A program made the translations under genes and the position numbers. This document shows, piece by piece, positions 15,581-24,681 of a stretch of 29,272 bases of DNA. The notes beneath the pieces were generated by a model. It saw only the letters and a list, made by a program, of their open reading frames with translations, was not told the origin of the DNA and made no database searches. Each line of letters begins with the position of its first letter. Within the stretch, counting starts at the first letter, position 1. Origin of the DNA: JAJRXK01 sp964593155 (GTDB taxonomy: Bacteria > Krumholzibacteriota > Krumholzibacteriia > JAJRXK01); contig CAZQHE010000041.1 of the NCBI GenBank assembly GCA_964593155.1, forward strand, positions 1-29,272, read 5' to 3'.

Positions 15581-18241
15581 ATGTGGATCGTGCTCACCAC
15601 ACTGCTCGCGATGGCGCCCGCGGACTCGACCGGTCCGTCGCTGGAGTCGAGGATCGAGTCGCTGTTCGCGTCCACCGCGGATCTGCTCGCGGCGGGGCGG
15701 GCCGACTCGGTGCTGGCCGAGGTCGATCGGCTCGAGACCGAGGCCCGCGCGGCACGCGACTCGACCGCGCTGATCTCCCTGCAGACGCATCGGGGTCGCA
15801 CGCTGGTGCGTTCGAGTCGGTTCGCCGACGGCGAGCGCGCGCTGCGGGTGGCGCTGGCCACGGCCGAGGCGCACGGAGACTCCACGCATCTTCTCGAGCC
15901 CCTGTTCCGCCTGGTCCAGGCGATCGACGCCCAGGGGCGTCCGGAGCGGGTCGTGCCCTCGATGCAACGCCTGTTGGCGCGCAGCCGCGAGCTCGGCGAC
16001 ACGCCCTACGAGGGCCGGGTTCGCGCCCTGCTCGCGCGGCGAGCCATGGGCGAGGGGCGTCTGGAGGAGGCGGAGAGCCACCTCGAGCGGGCCGCGTCGA
16101 TCTTCGCGGCCGATCCCGCGCTCGCATCGGACCTGCCGAGCGTGCTGTTGCTGCGGGGACTGGTCCACGCCAATCGGGGCGACCTCGAAGAGGCCCGGCG
16201 TGTGTGGCGGGCCTGCGCCGATTCGAGCCGGTCGCTGGACTTCGCGTACATGGAAGCGAACGCGCTGACCAACCTCGGCATCCTCGAGGGCATGGTGGGC
16301 GACCCGGCCGCCGCCGCGCGGGTACTCGAGCGCGCGCACGAGGTCCTGGTGGCCGGGGGCCGTCGACGCGCGGCCATTCCTCCCGCGATCAACTCGGCGC
16401 GCGCGCTCGCGGCCCTCGGTCGCTTCGACCGCGCGCTCGAACGTCTCGACGCCACGGTCGCCGTGGTGCGGGAAGAGGGGCTGGTCGATCTGGAGTCGGG
16501 GATCCGACGCACCCGTGCCGGTGTGCACGCCCGCCGCGGTGCCCGTGGTGCCGCCGTCGCGGAAGCGCGCGCTGCTCTCCGCGCGGCGGTGGAGCACGGA
16601 CTGGACGAGGACCGCGTGGCGAGTACGGTCGTGCTCGCGCGTCATCTCTCCGCCCGGGACAGCACGGAGAAGGCCCTGGACGTGCTCGACGGTGTGATGC
16701 GGGCGGGACTCGCCGACGTCGGGGCGATCCCACGGGTGCGCCTTCGGCGCCTGCGCTCCGAGCTGCAGTTGCGGAGTGGAGCGGTGCGGGAGGCCCTGGC
16801 CAGGGTCCGGGTCGTGCGAGTCGCGGCCGATTCCCTCGGGCTGGCCGACGAGAGGATTCCCCTGGCCGTGCTCGAGGTCGAAGCGCTGCTCGCACTCGGA
16901 CGTCGCGACGAGGCGAAGGTCGCCGCGGACGCTGCCATCGATCTCTGGGAGCAGCGCCGGCTCGTGACCACCGACCCGCAGTGGCGCGAGGTGATCGGGC
17001 GGTGGAGCCCGCGCCTGGCCGAGGCCGCCCTTCGCAGCCGGGCGGGCGGGCCCGAGGAAGCGGCTGCGACCTGGGCGGTCCTGCAGAGGTTGCGTACCCG
17101 CACGCTCCTGGAGCGCATGGCCGGGCCCCAGGCCGCCGACTCGACCCTCGCGCGTCGCGGGGCCGGCCGGATTCCGACCCTCGACGATCTCGGCGAGAAG
17201 CTCGACGGTCGCACCTGGATCGAAGTCTTCTGGGGCGATCGCGCCGTGTGGGTGTGGACGCACGACGCCACGTCGATCCGCGTGCGGCGACTGCGGTCTC
17301 CCTCCGCGCTGGCGGCGCGGATCGAGCGTCTGGAGAACCTGGCCCGGGGAACCGGAGGCCCCGTCGACGTCGAAGCGACCGTGGCGGCCGGCCGCGCGCT
17401 CGGTCGCGAACTCTTCGGAGACACCGTCGACGGGTCCGCCTGGCTGGTCGCCGATGGGCCTCTGCTGGGCCTGCCGCCGTCGCTGCTGCGGACCGGCACG
17501 ACGGCGCTCGTCCCCTCGGCCGCAGTCCTCGTGGGTCGCGCGGTCGGTCCCTCGGAAGCCCGTGAAGGTGGGCTCCTCGCCGTCGCGGGAGACCGCGCGT
17601 CGGACGGGCAGAACCTGCAGGCCGTCGACGACGAAGTCGATTGGCTAGCCGCGCGCGCCGGGGCCCGCCGGGGCGGTCACGAGGCGCTCGGCACGCTCGA
17701 CGGGGTCGGTGTGCTGCACGTGGCCGCCCACGCCGAAATCGACGACCAGGCGCCCTGGCGGTCGGGCATCCTCGTGCGAGAGGGAGCGACCGAGCGGTGG
17801 TGGAGGGCCGAGACCATCGCCACCACCCCCGCTTCCGTGGATCTGGTGGTGTTGTCGGCCTGCCGCGGCGCCGACGGGCGCGTGATCGGCGGGGAGGGAA
17901 TGATCGGCCTCACCCAGGCCTTCCTGGTGGCAGGAGCGCGTGCGGTGGTCGCGACCGCGTGGCCCGTCGACGACGGCGTGGCGGCCGCCTTCACGCGTGC
18001 CTTCTACGACGCGATCGACCGCGGTCTGGCCGCAGGCCAGGCCGTCCGGGCCGCCACCGATCACCTCCGCCAGCACGATGCGACCTCGGCGCCCGCGCAC
18101 TGGGCCGCGTGGACGATCCACGGTGATCCGTCGGTGCGTCCACGGGTCTCCCTGGCCGGCTCCGTTCCCACGCGGGCCCTGTTCGGCCTGGCGTTGCTGA
18201 TCGTGGGCGTCCTGTTCGTCGGCCGCGTCCTCCGCCGCTGA
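15581..18241 (+). CDS. TPR-CHAT caspase-like protein, membrane anchored
   Basis: An 886-residue protein divergent from an ECF sigma gene. The N-terminus (MWIVLTTLLAMAPADS) looks like a short signal peptide. About residues 30-560 are tandem helical repeats of TPR type, with alanine-rich units such as EALARVRVVRVAADSLGLAD. The C-terminal third is a CHAT domain, a caspase/separase-like cysteine protease: the catalytic dyad is His717 in LHVAAHAE and Cys761 in VLSACRGADG, followed by the usual GGEGMIGLTQAFLVAGARAV and HWAAWTIHGDP. A single hydrophobic helix close to the C-terminus (about 865-882) ends in RVLRR. The ATG has no ribosome binding site, so the mRNA may be leaderless. The repeats probably sense or bind a partner and release the protease. 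The substrate is unknown. Confidence 0.88.
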   Translation: MWIVLTTLLAMAPADSTGPSLESRIESLFASTADLLAAGRADSVLAEVDRLETEARAARDSTALISLQTHRGRTLVRSSRFADGERALRVALATAEAHGDSTHLLEPLFRLVQAIDAQGRPERVVPSMQRLLARSRELGDTPYEGRVRALLARRAMGEGRLEEAESHLERAASIFAADPALASDLPSVLLLRGLVHANRGDLEEARRVWRACADSSRSLDFAYMEANALTNLGILEGMVGDPAAAARVLERAHEVLVAGGRRRAAIPPAINSARALAALGRFDRALERLDATVAVVREEGLVDLESGIRRTRAGVHARRGARGAAVAEARAALRAAVEHGLDEDRVASTVVLARHLSARDSTEKALDVLDGVMRAGLADVGAIPRVRLRRLRSELQLRSGAVREALARVRVVRVAADSLGLADERIPLAVLEVEALLALGRRDEAKVAADAAIDLWEQRRLVTTDPQWREVIGRWSPRLAEAALRSRAGGPEEAAATWAVLQRLRTRTLLERMAGPQAADSTLARRGAGRIPTLDDLGEKLDGRTWIEVFWGDRAVWVWTHDATSIRVRRLRSPSALAARIERLENLARGTGGPVDVEATVAAGRALGRELFGDTVDGSAWLVADGPLLGLPPSLLRTGTTALVPSAAVLVGRAVGPSEAREGGLLAVAGDRASDGQNLQAVDDEVDWLAARAGARRGGHEALGTLDGVGVLHVAAHAEIDDQAPWRSGILVREGATERWWRAETIATTPASVDLVVLSACRGADGRVIGGEGMIGLTQAFLVAGARAVVATAWPVDDGVAAAFTRAFYDAIDRGLAAGQAVRAATDHLRQHDATSAPAHWAAWTIHGDPSVRPRVSLAGSVPTRALFGLALLIVGVLFVGRVLRR

Positions 18242-18254
18242 CGCACCACGACGA

Positions 18255-18281
18255 ACGGCCGGACCCACCGGGCCCGGCCGT
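18255..18281. terminator. Hairpin between the convergent CHAT and P5C dehydrogenase genes
   Basis: ACGGCCGG (18255-18262) pairs with CCGGCCGT (18274-18281), and an inner CCC/GGG extends the stem past one mismatch. An outer pair CGCACC (18242-18247) and GGTGCG (18294-18299) flanks it, so nearly the whole 71-base gap can fold. It serves both strands; no T-run is present. Confidence 0.55.
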
Positions 18282-18312
18282 CGACACACCAACGGTGCGA
18301 TACTCTCGAGAC

Positions 18313-19944
18313 CTACTCGGCGCCCATGTGCGGGTACCGGTAGTCCGTGGGCGGGACGAAGGTCTCCTTGATCGCGCGCGGCGACACCCAGCGCATGAGG
18401 TTCAGCGGGCTGCCGGCCTTGTCGTTGGTCCCGCTCGCGCGGCCGCCGCCGAAGGGCTGCTGACCCACGACCGAGCCAGTGGGCTTGTCGTTGATGTAGA
18501 AGTTGCCCGCCGTGTGGCGCAGACGATTCGTGAGGTCGGTGATGACCTCGCGGTCGCGCGCGAAGATCGCGCCGGTCAGCCCGTAGTCGCTGGCCTTGTC
18601 GCAGGCCTCCACGGTCTTGTCGAGATCGGCGTCGTCGTACTTGTACACCGTCAGCACGGGCCCGAAGATCTCCTCGACCATCAGCCTGGTGTCGGGACGG
18701 TCGGCCTCGACCACGGTCGGCTCGACGAAGTAGCCCTTGGTGTCGTCGTACTCGCCGCCGGCGACGATGCGGTGTTCGTCGTCCTTCTTGGCGAATTCGA
18801 TGTACTCGACGTGATCGGCGAAGGCGTTCTTGTCGATCACCGCGCCCATGAAGTTGCGGAAGTCGAGCGGGCTGCCCATGTCGATGTCCTTGACCGTCGC
18901 CACGACCCTTTCCATGACGTCGTCGTAGAGCGACGCGGGGATGAACACGCGGCTGGCGGCCGAGCACTTCTGGCCCTGGTACTCGAAGGCACCGCGGACC
19001 ATGGCCGTGGCCAGCTCGTCGACGTTGGCGGTGTTGTGCGCGAAGATGAAGTCCTTGCCGCCCGTCTCGCCGACGATGCGGGGGTAGTACTTGTACTTCT
19101 TGATGTTGTTGCCGATGGTCTGCCACATGCCCTTGAAGACCTCGGTGGAGCCGGTGAAGTGCACGCCGGCGAGCAACTCGCTGTCCATGGCCGGGCGACC
19201 GACGTCTCCGCCGCTGCCGGGCACGAAGTTGATCACTCCGGGCGGCAGACCGGCTTCCTGCAGGATCTCCATGACGTAGTGGGCCGACAGGACGGCGGTC
19301 GACGCCGGCTTCCACAGCACGACGTTGCCCATCATGGCCGGAGAGGTCGGTAGGTTGCCGGCGATCGCCGTGAAGTTGAAGGGCGTGACCGCGAACACGA
19401 AGCCCTCGAGCGGACGGTGCTCGAGGTAGTTCCACATGCCCGGCGAGCTCTCGGGCTGCTCGCCGTAGATCTGCTCCATGCCGCCCACGTTGAAGCGCAG
19501 GAAGTCGATCAGCTCGCAGGCGGCGTCGATCTCGGCCTGCTGGATCGTCTTGCCCTGGTTGAGCATGGTGGCGCCGTTGACGACGTCGCGGTACGGGCCG
19601 GCGAGCAGGTCTGCCGCCTTCAGGAACACCGAGGCACGCTGCTCCCACGGCAGCTCGCTCCATGTCCGGTAGGCCTCCTGCGAGGCCTCGATCGCCATCT
19701 GGACTTCCTTCGGACCCGCCTTGTGGTAGGTGGCGAGCACGTGGCCGTGATCGTGCGGGCAGACGCAGGTGGCCGTGTTGCCGGTCTTGATCTCCTCGCC
19801 ACCGATGCGTAGCGGGATCTCGATCTGCTGGCCCATCATCTCGTTCAGCGTGGCCTTCAGCGACTCACGCTCGGAGGTTCCGGGCGGGTAGAACCGAACC
19901 GGTTCGTTCTCCGGCAGCGGGGGGTGGACTAGTCCGTTCGGCAT
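18313..19944 (-). CDS. pruA: 1-pyrroline-5-carboxylate dehydrogenase
   Basis: A 543-residue aldehyde dehydrogenase of the stand-alone P5CDH family, which oxidises glutamate semialdehyde/P5C to glutamate with NAD+ in proline and arginine breakdown. The catalytic base Glu293 (VGETGGKD) and nucleophile Cys327 (YQGQKCSAASR) are 34 residues apart, as in the ALDH family. The family-typical TPFNFTAIAGNL and QQPFGGGRASGTNDKAG segments are present, and the length matches the usual 540-545. The ATG at 19944 has GGAGG nine bases upstream; a GTG two codons earlier is too close to that site. The gene follows an outer-membrane barrel gene by 18 bases, so the two are likely one transcript. No proline dehydrogenase is seen in the window. 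Confidence 0.95.
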   Translation of the reverse strand: MPNGLVHPPLPENEPVRFYPPGTSERESLKATLNEMMGQQIEIPLRIGGEEIKTGNTATCVCPHDHGHVLATYHKAGPKEVQMAIEASQEAYRTWSELPWEQRASVFLKAADLLAGPYRDVVNGATMLNQGKTIQQAEIDAACELIDFLRFNVGGMEQIYGEQPESSPGMWNYLEHRPLEGFVFAVTPFNFTAIAGNLPTSPAMMGNVVLWKPASTAVLSAHYVMEILQEAGLPPGVINFVPGSGGDVGRPAMDSELLAGVHFTGSTEVFKGMWQTIGNNIKKYKYYPRIVGETGGKDFIFAHNTANVDELATAMVRGAFEYQGQKCSAASRVFIPASLYDDVMERVVATVKDIDMGSPLDFRNFMGAVIDKNAFADHVEYIEFAKKDDEHRIVAGGEYDDTKGYFVEPTVVEADRPDTRLMVEEIFGPVLTVYKYDDADLDKTVEACDKASDYGLTGAIFARDREVITDLTNRLRHTAGNFYINDKPTGSVVGQQPFGGGRASGTNDKAGSPLNLMRWVSPRAIKETFVPPTDYRYPHMGAE

Positions 19945-19962
19945 GATCACGATCCTCCGGGA

Positions 19963-20736
19963 TCAGTAGACGGGAATTGCGAAGCCGAGAATCAGCTCGA
20001 AGTTCGGCGCGTCGTCGTCGAGGCCCAGTGCGATGGCGCCCCGGAGATGTCCGCCGGGCGGAAGTTCGTAGTCGAGACCGCCGGTGAGCCGGGCCACGTC
20101 GGTCGCCGTGGACAGGTTCAACTCGGCGATGGTCGCCAGTTCCTCGGTGATCGGCACGATGGTGCCGCCGCCCAGGAAGAGGCCCAGTTCACGGTCGTTG
20201 CCGAACTCGACGCTCTCGAGGCCGGCGCTGCCGATGAGCGTGAGGTTGCCGTCGACGTCGTAACGCAGGGCGCCGAAGCCGCGGAAGTCGAAGTTCCCGG
20301 CCTCGACGTCCTCGCTGCCAACCGGCAGCGTGAAGGCCGCGCCGACGGCCGCGTCGAACTCGGCCTGCACCGGTAGGCGGTAACGGGCGTAGGCGCCGAG
20401 GTCGCGCAGACCGGTCTCGCCGTCGCCGTTCTCGGGGTCGATCGAGGCGAAGCCCCACTGACCACCGGCCTCGAGGTCGTCGCTCGCCCAGACGGCCGCG
20501 CGGGCGCCGGCGATCAGCACACTGGCGCCGTCGAGGTCCTGGAAGCGAAGTTCGGGCTCGATGTCGACGCCGCGGGTGAAGGTGGCGTCGGTGATCCAGG
20601 CCTGGAAGGGACGGACGTCGCCGAGGTCGCTCGTCGACGTGTAGGCGGCGCTGGTCCGCTCCTGGGCCGCCGCAGGTGCTGCGACGACGAAGACCAGGCC
20701 GAGCAGCAGCGCGCTGCGAATCGGAAGACGGGGCAC
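19963..20736 (-). CDS. Outer-membrane beta-barrel protein, possible transporter
   Basis: A 257-residue secreted protein. The signal peptide ends VVAAPAAA before QERTSAA. The mature part is a chain of short amphipathic strands ending in turn residues, such as LGAYARYRLPVQAEF, NLTLIGSAGLESVEF and LRGAIALGLDDD, and ends in a hydrophobic strand FELILGFAIPVY with an aromatic last residue, the usual signal for barrel assembly. It looks like the porin or transporter-like barrels often annotated in this size range. The GTG at 20736 has GAGGAGG seven bases upstream. It is the first gene of a pair with P5C dehydrogenase and is divergent from a DPP-IV-like peptidase. Uptake of peptides or amino acids is inferred from this context only. 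Confidence 0.82.
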   Translation of the reverse strand: MPRLPIRSALLLGLVFVVAAPAAAQERTSAAYTSTSDLGDVRPFQAWITDATFTRGVDIEPELRFQDLDGASVLIAGARAAVWASDDLEAGGQWGFASIDPENGDGETGLRDLGAYARYRLPVQAEFDAAVGAAFTLPVGSEDVEAGNFDFRGFGALRYDVDGNLTLIGSAGLESVEFGNDRELGLFLGGGTIVPITEELATIAELNLSTATDVARLTGGLDYELPPGGHLRGAIALGLDDDAPNFELILGFAIPVY

Positions 20737-20882
20737 GGGAAGCCTCCTCGGGGGACGATTCGGCGGGCGGGGCGCGCAGAGCGGCCGTAGCCTACGGCAT
20801 GGCCTCGGGCCCCGCAAGGCGACCCGCACGGCTTCGATACGACCGCATCGTCTTTTTTCTCCCCGTGTTCCGGAGGTCTTCC

Positions 20883-23084
20883 GTGATCCCGCGCCTCGCC
20901 CTCGTCCTGCTCGCCCTGCTGACCACGACGTCGGCCGCCGCCGACCGGCTCACGCTCGAATCGATCTACCTCGACGACACCCACGACGGCCCCGACCGGC
21001 CTTCGGCGCAGTGGATCGAGGAGGGGCGGGCGCTGCTCCGGAGTCATTCCGAGGACGGCAGCCTGGTCCTGACGCGGATCGACGCGCGCAACGGCGACGA
21101 GAGCGCGTGGCTGCGGATCGATCCCTGGGTGGATCCGGTCCACGGCGAGGTCGAGGCGAAGAGCGCCGAGGTGGCGCCGGGTGAACGCTACCTGCTCCTG
21201 AAGACGCGGACGGAGCAGCGCTGGCGCCGGTCGACCTTCGCCGACCACTGGGTGCTCGACCGCGACACGGGCGAGCGGTTCCGCCTGAGTTCCGAGGGCC
21301 ACGAACTGCACGCGGAGTTCGCGCCCGACGGCGAACGCGTGGGCTTCGTGCAGGGGTCGCAGCTCCGACTGCTCGACCTCGACGCGCGCGAGGTCGTGAC
21401 GATCGGTCCGGCCCACGACGACCAGGTGACCCACGGCGATCCCGACTGGGTGTACGAGGAGGAGTTCGACTTCCACGAGGCCTGGTGGTGGTCGCCCGAC
21501 TCCGAACACGTCGCCCTGCTGCGTTTCGATCGCACCGGCGTGTCCCGGTTCCCCATGGTGGTGACCGGGAACGACCCCATGCCCCGCTACGAGCCCTTCG
21601 ACTACCCCAAGGCCGGTTCGCGCAACAGCCGGGTGTCGCTGCTCCTGCACCCCTGGGGTGGGACCGGCGCGCAGCGCGTGGTCGCCACGGTCGACACCGA
21701 CCAGGGCTACCTCGTGCGGGCCGACTTCACGCCCGACGGGCACACGCTGACCTACCAGATCCTCGACCGCGACCAGCGCCGGCTCCGCCTGTTCGCCCTC
21801 GACCTCACCGACCTCGACGCGATGCCACGGCTCGTGCTCGAGGAAGCGGCCGACGCGTGGGTCGAGGTGGACGGCGATCTCCACCTGCTCGACGACGGGT
21901 CCTTCCTCTGGACGAGCCGCCGCAGCGGCTTCCGCCACGTGTGGCGTGGCCACCTCGACGGCGGTGCGCTCGAGCCGGTGACCGAGGGCGACTTCGAGGT
22001 CCGTTCCGTCGCCGGCGCGAACACCGACCACGCGATCGTGCTCACCCAGCGGACGCGGCCGGTCGACAGCAATCTCGAACGCCTCGACCTCGACGACGGC
22101 GCGCTCACCCGCCTGAGCGACGAACGCGGATGGAGTTCGGCGAAGGTCGCACCCGATGCCGAGGCCGTGGTCCACACGTGGTCGACCGCCGAGCAGCGGC
22201 CGCAGATGGAGTTGATCGACCCACGGGGCCGTCGTCTGGCAATGCTGCACGAGGATCCGATGGACGATCTGGCGGAGCTCGATCCGGTGGAGATCGAGAT
22301 GCGGACGATCGACGTCGAGGGTGCGCCGGAGATGTGGGGGCGTATCACGCGCCGGGCGGACTTCGATCCGACACGGCCGCACCCGGTGCTGATCTACGTC
22401 TACGGAGGGCCGGCGGCGCAGGCCGCACGCGACGGCTGGGGCGGGTCGCGTGGGCTGTTCCACCGCATGCTGGTCGAGCGCGGCTGGGTGGTGGTCACCG
22501 CCGACGGACGCGGCAGCGCCGGCCGTGGCGTGGAGTACGAGACGGCCACCTACCTGCAGCTCGGCACCCTCGAGATCGACGACCAGGTGCGCCTGGTCGA
22601 CTGGCTGCGCACGCAGGACTGGGTCGACCCCGACGCCATCGCCATCCACGGTGGGAGCTACGGGGGCTACGTGAGTATCGGCGCGCTGATCCGGGCCGAG
22701 GGCCGGCTCGCCGCCGGCATCGCGGCCGCGCCCGTGACCGACTGGCGCTTCTACGACACCGGCTACACCGAGCGCTACATGCTCACCCCGCAGCTCAATC
22801 CGGAGGGCTACGCGCAGGGATCGTGGCTGGACGTCGTCGACGACCTGCAGGGTGCGTTGCTGGTGTTGCACGGAACGGGAGACGACAACGTGCACGACCA
22901 GAACACGCATCGGCTGATCTCGGCGCTGGTCGAGGCGCACCAGCCCTTCGACCTGATGATCTATCCCGACAAGAACCACTCCCTGCCGGGCGAGGCCACG
23001 CGCTACGACGTCTACCGTCGTCACGCCGAACACCTCGATCGGCACGTGGCGCCGGTCCCCGACTTCGCGGGCACACCCGAGTGA
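20883..23084 (+). CDS. Prolyl dipeptidyl peptidase, DPP-IV type (S9B)
   Basis: A 733-residue secreted serine peptidase that would remove Xaa-Pro or Xaa-Ala dipeptides from peptide N-termini. A signal peptide covers about residues 1-20. The N-terminal beta-propeller includes DWVYEEEFDFHEAWWWSPD, the double-glutamate motif that binds the substrate amino terminus in DPP-IV. The C-terminal alpha/beta hydrolase domain has Ser592 in HGGSYGGY, Asp667 in GTGDDNVH and His699 in DKNHSLPG. The GTG at 20883 was chosen because GGAGG lies seven bases upstream and it puts the signal peptide at the N-terminus. The gene faces the barrel and P5C dehydrogenase genes, which suggests a shared role in using proline-rich peptides. 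Confidence 0.93.
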   Translation: MIPRLALVLLALLTTTSAAADRLTLESIYLDDTHDGPDRPSAQWIEEGRALLRSHSEDGSLVLTRIDARNGDESAWLRIDPWVDPVHGEVEAKSAEVAPGERYLLLKTRTEQRWRRSTFADHWVLDRDTGERFRLSSEGHELHAEFAPDGERVGFVQGSQLRLLDLDAREVVTIGPAHDDQVTHGDPDWVYEEEFDFHEAWWWSPDSEHVALLRFDRTGVSRFPMVVTGNDPMPRYEPFDYPKAGSRNSRVSLLLHPWGGTGAQRVVATVDTDQGYLVRADFTPDGHTLTYQILDRDQRRLRLFALDLTDLDAMPRLVLEEAADAWVEVDGDLHLLDDGSFLWTSRRSGFRHVWRGHLDGGALEPVTEGDFEVRSVAGANTDHAIVLTQRTRPVDSNLERLDLDDGALTRLSDERGWSSAKVAPDAEAVVHTWSTAEQRPQMELIDPRGRRLAMLHEDPMDDLAELDPVEIEMRTIDVEGAPEMWGRITRRADFDPTRPHPVLIYVYGGPAAQAARDGWGGSRGLFHRMLVERGWVVVTADGRGSAGRGVEYETATYLQLGTLEIDDQVRLVDWLRTQDWVDPDAIAIHGGSYGGYVSIGALIRAEGRLAAGIAAAPVTDWRFYDTGYTERYMLTPQLNPEGYAQGSWLDVVDDLQGALLVLHGTGDDNVHDQNTHRLISALVEAHQPFDLMIYPDKNHSLPGEATRYDVYRRHAEHLDRHVAPVPDFAGTPE

Positions 23085-23118
23085 TCCCGGGGGCCGCCCG
23101 CGCGCCCGATGTCCGTCC

Positions 23119-23150
23119 GGCGGGTCCCGGGAGCGATTCCCGGGCCCGCC
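23119..23150 (+). terminator. GC-rich hairpin after the DPP-IV-type gene
   Basis: GGCGGG then CCCGGGA (23119-23132, one bulged T) pairs with TCCCGGG then CCCGCC (23138-23150). This strong stem starts 35 bases after the stop. A T-run is absent. The remaining bases to 23313 hold no gene that I can support and should include the promoter of the next cluster. Confidence 0.55.
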
Positions 23151-23313
23151 CCGGGCGCCCGGGCAGCGGTCGTCGTGGGAGTCTCTTGCCCTGAGGCCAC
23201 GGGCCGCATACGGTGCTCGGTGGGAACCGGACGGCGGGTGTCACGTATGCTCACGGTCTTCGGTCCCGACGGCCTTCCTCCCGATCCGTTCGAACGCAGG
23301 AGGTCGAACCCCC

Positions 23314-24681
23314 ATGAATCCCACGACGCGCCCCCGGGCCGTCACGAACACGTCGCAGTCCCGATTCGTCACCACCGTCCGCCTGCCTTCGGGACCGCGT
23401 CTCAGAGAACTCCCAGGACAGGCGGTGACCATGCCCGACTACACCGCCCATCCCTTCCTCGATCCCGATCTGTTCCGCCGCGACCGCTACGCACTGCGCT
23501 ATTTCCAGCGACTCTTCCGCGATTCGCTCCGCAACGACTGGCAGTACTCCCGTCTCCTGAATCGCCTGTTGCACCCGATGGGCGACGAGTCGGCCCTCGA
23601 GGTCGACGAGCGCGTGCTCGCGAGCTACTTCGACGACGCCTCGCGCTACGTGTCGGAGCTGTTGAACCTCGTCGCTCCCGACGATCGCGAGCGCTACGAG
23701 CCCCTGCCCGAAGTGGCCGAGTGCAACGATCTGCGCGAGCTCGGCGAACTGCTGTTCGCACGTGACCAGGGCGACCCGGAGCGGGCACGGCGAATCCGCT
23801 TCGAGGCCCAACGCAAGCTCTACCTGACCAAGCTGCTCATCCAGATCGAGCACACGCGCGTGGTGCAGGACGGTCCGCGTCATCGCCGCTACCTGATCGA
23901 GTTGCTCGACCGCGAACTGTGGGCCTTCGCCACCGACACCCGTGACGAGGTCGCCGCGTACACCCTCGATCCCGAACAGGACGTCTCGCGGGAGGGCGAC
24001 GACCTCGAGTCGTGGAACTTCCGCGTCCGCCGCGTGCAGCGCGCGATCCCGGGCGGTGAGATCGACGTCGACGTCTACCACTTCGACACGCGCTTCAAGC
24101 GGGAGAGTGCGGGCTACGACTACAGCCCGGGCGCGACCGAGTACCGGGTGGCCGAGCGCACCCGCTACGCACAGATGAAGCGCAACCGTTCGGCTTCGAT
24201 CCTGTCGAAGATGCTGCGCAAGGGGATCAACGACCCCAACTCGATCACCGACATGCTCGGCGCGAAGTTCATCGTGGCGTCCGAGCGCGACGTCCAGCGG
24301 CTGGCCGAGCTGCTGCACCACGTGCTCGGCGGAATCTTCCTGTTCCGCAACCAGGTCGATCTGTTCCGCCGCCCCGAGGACCACGGCCGCCTGAACCCGT
24401 TCAGCGCGCCCGACTTCAAGACCTTCAAGGAAGACGTGGACATCCTGTATCGTCCCACCGAACAGGAGAACGGCCGGGCCTATCTGTTCAGCGTGGAGTT
24501 GCAGATCTTCACCGTGGAGAGTTTCCTGCAGACCGTCCACAGCCGCGCCTACACCTCGCACCGCGAGTACAAGCGCCGGCAGTTCCTGCAGGGCGTGATG
24601 CCCTACCTGTTCCCGGCCAGTCTGTACGGCGCTCCCTCGCCCTCGCGGGAGCGCGGATCCCTCGACGGAGAAGCTGCCTGA
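23314..24681 (+). CDS. Divergent RelA/SpoT synthetase-fold protein
   Basis: A 455-residue protein without a clear family name. Its C-terminal half carries the landmarks of the RelA/SpoT nucleotidyltransferase fold in order: SILSKM (residues 295-300, compare YSIxxKM), SITDMLGAKFIV with Asp313 (compare DxxGxRxIV), VELQIFT with Glu395 (compare VExQIRT), and HREYK (416-420, compare AHWxYK). The metal-binding Asp and Glu are kept, but the conserved arginines of DxxGxR and QIRT are Lys and Phe, and no YxSLH guanine-nucleotide motif is seen. The N-terminal half is a helical domain of unknown role, not an HD hydrolase. AGGAGG precedes the ATG. The stop overlaps the STAS gene start (TGATG). It may make or sense a nucleotide, possibly not ppGpp. 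Confidence 0.75.
   Translation: MNPTTRPRAVTNTSQSRFVTTVRLPSGPRLRELPGQAVTMPDYTAHPFLDPDLFRRDRYALRYFQRLFRDSLRNDWQYSRLLNRLLHPMGDESALEVDERVLASYFDDASRYVSELLNLVAPDDRERYEPLPEVAECNDLRELGELLFARDQGDPERARRIRFEAQRKLYLTKLLIQIEHTRVVQDGPRHRRYLIELLDRELWAFATDTRDEVAAYTLDPEQDVSREGDDLESWNFRVRRVQRAIPGGEIDVDVYHFDTRFKRESAGYDYSPGATEYRVAERTRYAQMKRNRSASILSKMLRKGINDPNSITDMLGAKFIVASERDVQRLAELLHHVLGGIFLFRNQVDLFRRPEDHGRLNPFSAPDFKTFKEDVDILYRPTEQENGRAYLFSVELQIFTVESFLQTVHSRAYTSHREYKRRQFLQGVMPYLFPASLYGAPSPSRERGSLDGEAA

Noticed and set aside
14473..17565. A 1030-codon plus-strand open frame
   Set aside because: It crosses the sigma gene in antisense and the TPR-CHAT gene out of frame; the product is Arg/Gly/Ala-rich with no domain.
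15581..18241. Gasdermin, CRISPR or toxin partner next to the CHAT gene
   Set aside because: Both flanks were read: only sigma/anti-sigma on one side and P5C dehydrogenase on the other. No pore-forming or nucleic-acid-targeting protein is present.
20849..20858. T-rich run TCTTTTTTCT as an intrinsic terminator
   Set aside because: No stable hairpin directly precedes it on the plus strand, and it lies just before the DPP-IV-type start; more likely part of its promoter or leader.
20514..23045. An 843-codon minus-strand open frame
   Set aside because: It is antisense to the DPP-IV-type gene, which has its complete catalytic triad and signal peptide.
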